Shown here: positions 63,194 to 64,000 of the stretch, one piece after another
Numbering within the stretch: the stretch's first letter is position 1
Layout of the letters: every line of letters begins with the position of its first letter
Source: Acetobacter sp.
GTDB taxonomy: Bacteria; Pseudomonadota; Alphaproteobacteria; Acetobacterales; Acetobacteraceae
Length of the DNA stretch: 64,000 bases
NCBI RefSeq assembly: GCF_022483985.1
Contig: NZ_JAKVME010000001.1
Coordinates: 186,001-250,000 of the forward strand
Direction of reading: 5' to 3'
Position numbers and translations under genes: made by a program
Notes under the pieces: model-generated
Seen by the model: only the letters and a program-made list of their open reading frames with translations
Databases searched by the model: none
What the model was told of the DNA's origin: nothing

Positions 63194-64000
63194 TTACGCA
63201 GCGATCATGCGGCCTGCATCCATCGCCTGCAGCAATCCGGAAAAATCACGTGGCAGTGCATCGCCGATCCGGACAAAGGGAAATGTTTCCCGGACTATCT
63301 TCAGGATGGATTGCAGCCCCGCAGGTATCTCTGCTTCACGACGCAGTTCAGCCGCCTGTGCGGCGACGACAAATTCGATGGCAACAATTTTCTTTGTCAG
63401 ATCAAGCATTTCTTTCAGTGTGGAGATTGTGAATACACCACCTGTTTCCCGGTCTTCAATGCCTTCCGCTTGGGATGTTGTTGTTACATCGAAAGATGTC
63501 GGAGCCGCTGCAAATTTGAGTTTATAGGCGTAACTCGCTACCAGAATCTGATACATTGCCAGACCGCTTTCTGACTGTTCCGCGGTGCCAACCAACCCTG
63601 TGGGCAGGCCGGACCAGAATTTGTCCAGAAGTTTGATCGTGCACTCCTGTGATGCGAATGCTGGTGGAACAAGCGAAATTTTTACAAAATCGAGTGCTGA
63701 TGCAACATTCTGTATCTCCCAGTTGGGCGCGTGGAGAACAGTAGCGCTTTCCAGATCAACCACGGGGTTCCCGGCCGAGGAATTCAACTGATTTGAAATG
63801 ACTCTCCGGGTGTATTCCAGACAGTCCCGAAGGCTGCCTGTCAGATAGGCCGTGTTGCGAAAGCTGCATGGATCTTGGAGATTTCGGGGCTGGTCGGTGT
63901 GGAAGAGGGTGCTACCCTGAAGGTAGGATCGCATCTTTTCGGAGCTTTCGGTAAAACCTTTGACCTTTTTCAAAGCGGCGACACGTTCGTCCAGTGGAGA
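63194..64000 (-). CDS. Third aromatic amino acid lyase homologue, C-terminal part (partial)
   Basis: 268 residues are visible; the frame is open past the window end, so the N-terminal half with Tyr and MIO loops is not seen. The C-terminal half aligns with the lyase family: Q-D-P-C-S-F-R, Q-L-N-S-S-A-G-N-P, Y-K-L-K-F-A-A-A-P-T-S-F-D, T-S-Q-A-E-G-I-E-D-R. The E-G-I-E-D-R ending differs from the Q-E-D-H of HutH, so it belongs to another subgroup. It may be the only MIO-bearing lyase of the island, but that cannot be read here. Confidence 0.75.
   Translation of the reverse strand, partial: SPLDERVAALKKVKGFTESSEKMRSYLQGSTLFHTDQPRNLQDPCSFRNTAYLTGSLRDCLEYTRRVISNQLNSSAGNPVVDLESATVLHAPNWEIQNVASALDFVKISLVPPAFASQECTIKLLDKFWSGLPTGLVGTAEQSESGLAMYQILVASYAYKLKFAAAPTSFDVTTTSQAEGIEDRETGGVFTISTLKEMLDLTKKIVAIEFVVAAQAAELRREAEIPAGLQSILKIVRETFPFVRIGDALPRDFSGLLQAMDAGRMIAA

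Noticed and set aside
1..64000. tRNA, rRNA, CRISPR arrays, prophage or insertion sequences
   Set aside because: No T-loop-like conserved sequences, direct-repeat arrays, transposase or phage proteins were seen by eye; a scan with dedicated tools was not possible.

Overview
The window reads as a chromosomal segment of an alphaproteobacterium, most likely an acetic acid bacterium (Acetobacteraceae). This is inferred from the moderately high GC with Gram-negative envelope genes, an HpnN hopanoid transporter, three TonB-dependent receptors, and the mix of aldo/keto reductases, FAD oxidases and MFS carriers. I see no rRNA, tRNA, CRISPR array, insertion sequence or phage gene.

Layout. 1-2.2 kb: methionine genes, namely the tail of an upstream ORF, a short cobalamin-independent core-MetE/MesD-type methionine synthase, and MetR. 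2.2-16 kb: mostly housekeeping genes: an MFS efflux pump, a Tat-exported phosphoesterase, HpnN, TruA-Fmt-Def, an AI-2E family exporter, AlkB, several small envelope proteins and an M32 carboxypeptidase. 16-34 kb: an accessory catabolic island. It holds an aldo/keto reductase, an MFS carrier with an IclR regulator, a TonB-dependent receptor, and a long leftward operon (FAD oxidase, hydantoinase B, SDR, a three-subunit HcnABC-like imino-acid/opine oxidase, a shikimate-dehydrogenase-like protein). Hydantoinase A and RidA are divergent from it, with a LysR regulator nearby. 34-38 kb: LysR, a carboxymuconolactone-decarboxylase-like protein, an aldo/keto reductase and a zinc alcohol dehydrogenase. 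38-44 kb: a siderophore receptor with a Fur-box-like palindrome, a two-component system and a TSUP permease. 44.4-45.8 kb: an AT-rich gene-poor stretch with a run of 18 G.

45.8-64 kb is a large histidine-utilisation (hut) island: TonB-dependent receptor, hutU, MFS carrier, a HutH-family lyase, hutC, hutD, hutG, hutF, hutI. It is followed by a four-gene operon (a second HutH-family lyase, class III CoA-transferase, 3-hydroxyacyl-CoA dehydrogenase, enoyl-CoA hydratase) and the C-terminal part of a third lyase homologue running off the window. HutU, HutI, HutF and HutG would take urocanate to glutamate, formate and ammonia, with HutC as repressor.

The main observation is that both complete HutH-family proteins lack the Ala-Ser-Gly tripeptide that makes the MIO electrophile of histidine ammonia-lyases. 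In each, GSVG is followed directly by Tyr-Leu-Val and the loop is three residues shorter. An identical 12-bp sequence (TTGTATATACAT) or a close variant lies upstream of the receptor, the first lyase, hutI and the second lyase operon, defining a probable HutC regulon that joins outer-membrane uptake, the hut pathway and a CoA-thioester module. The window therefore contains a candidate uncharacterised pathway for a histidine- or urocanate-like compound. A trimethylammonium-bearing histidine such as ergothioneine or hercynine is one possible substrate class, because loss of that leaving group would not need MIO.
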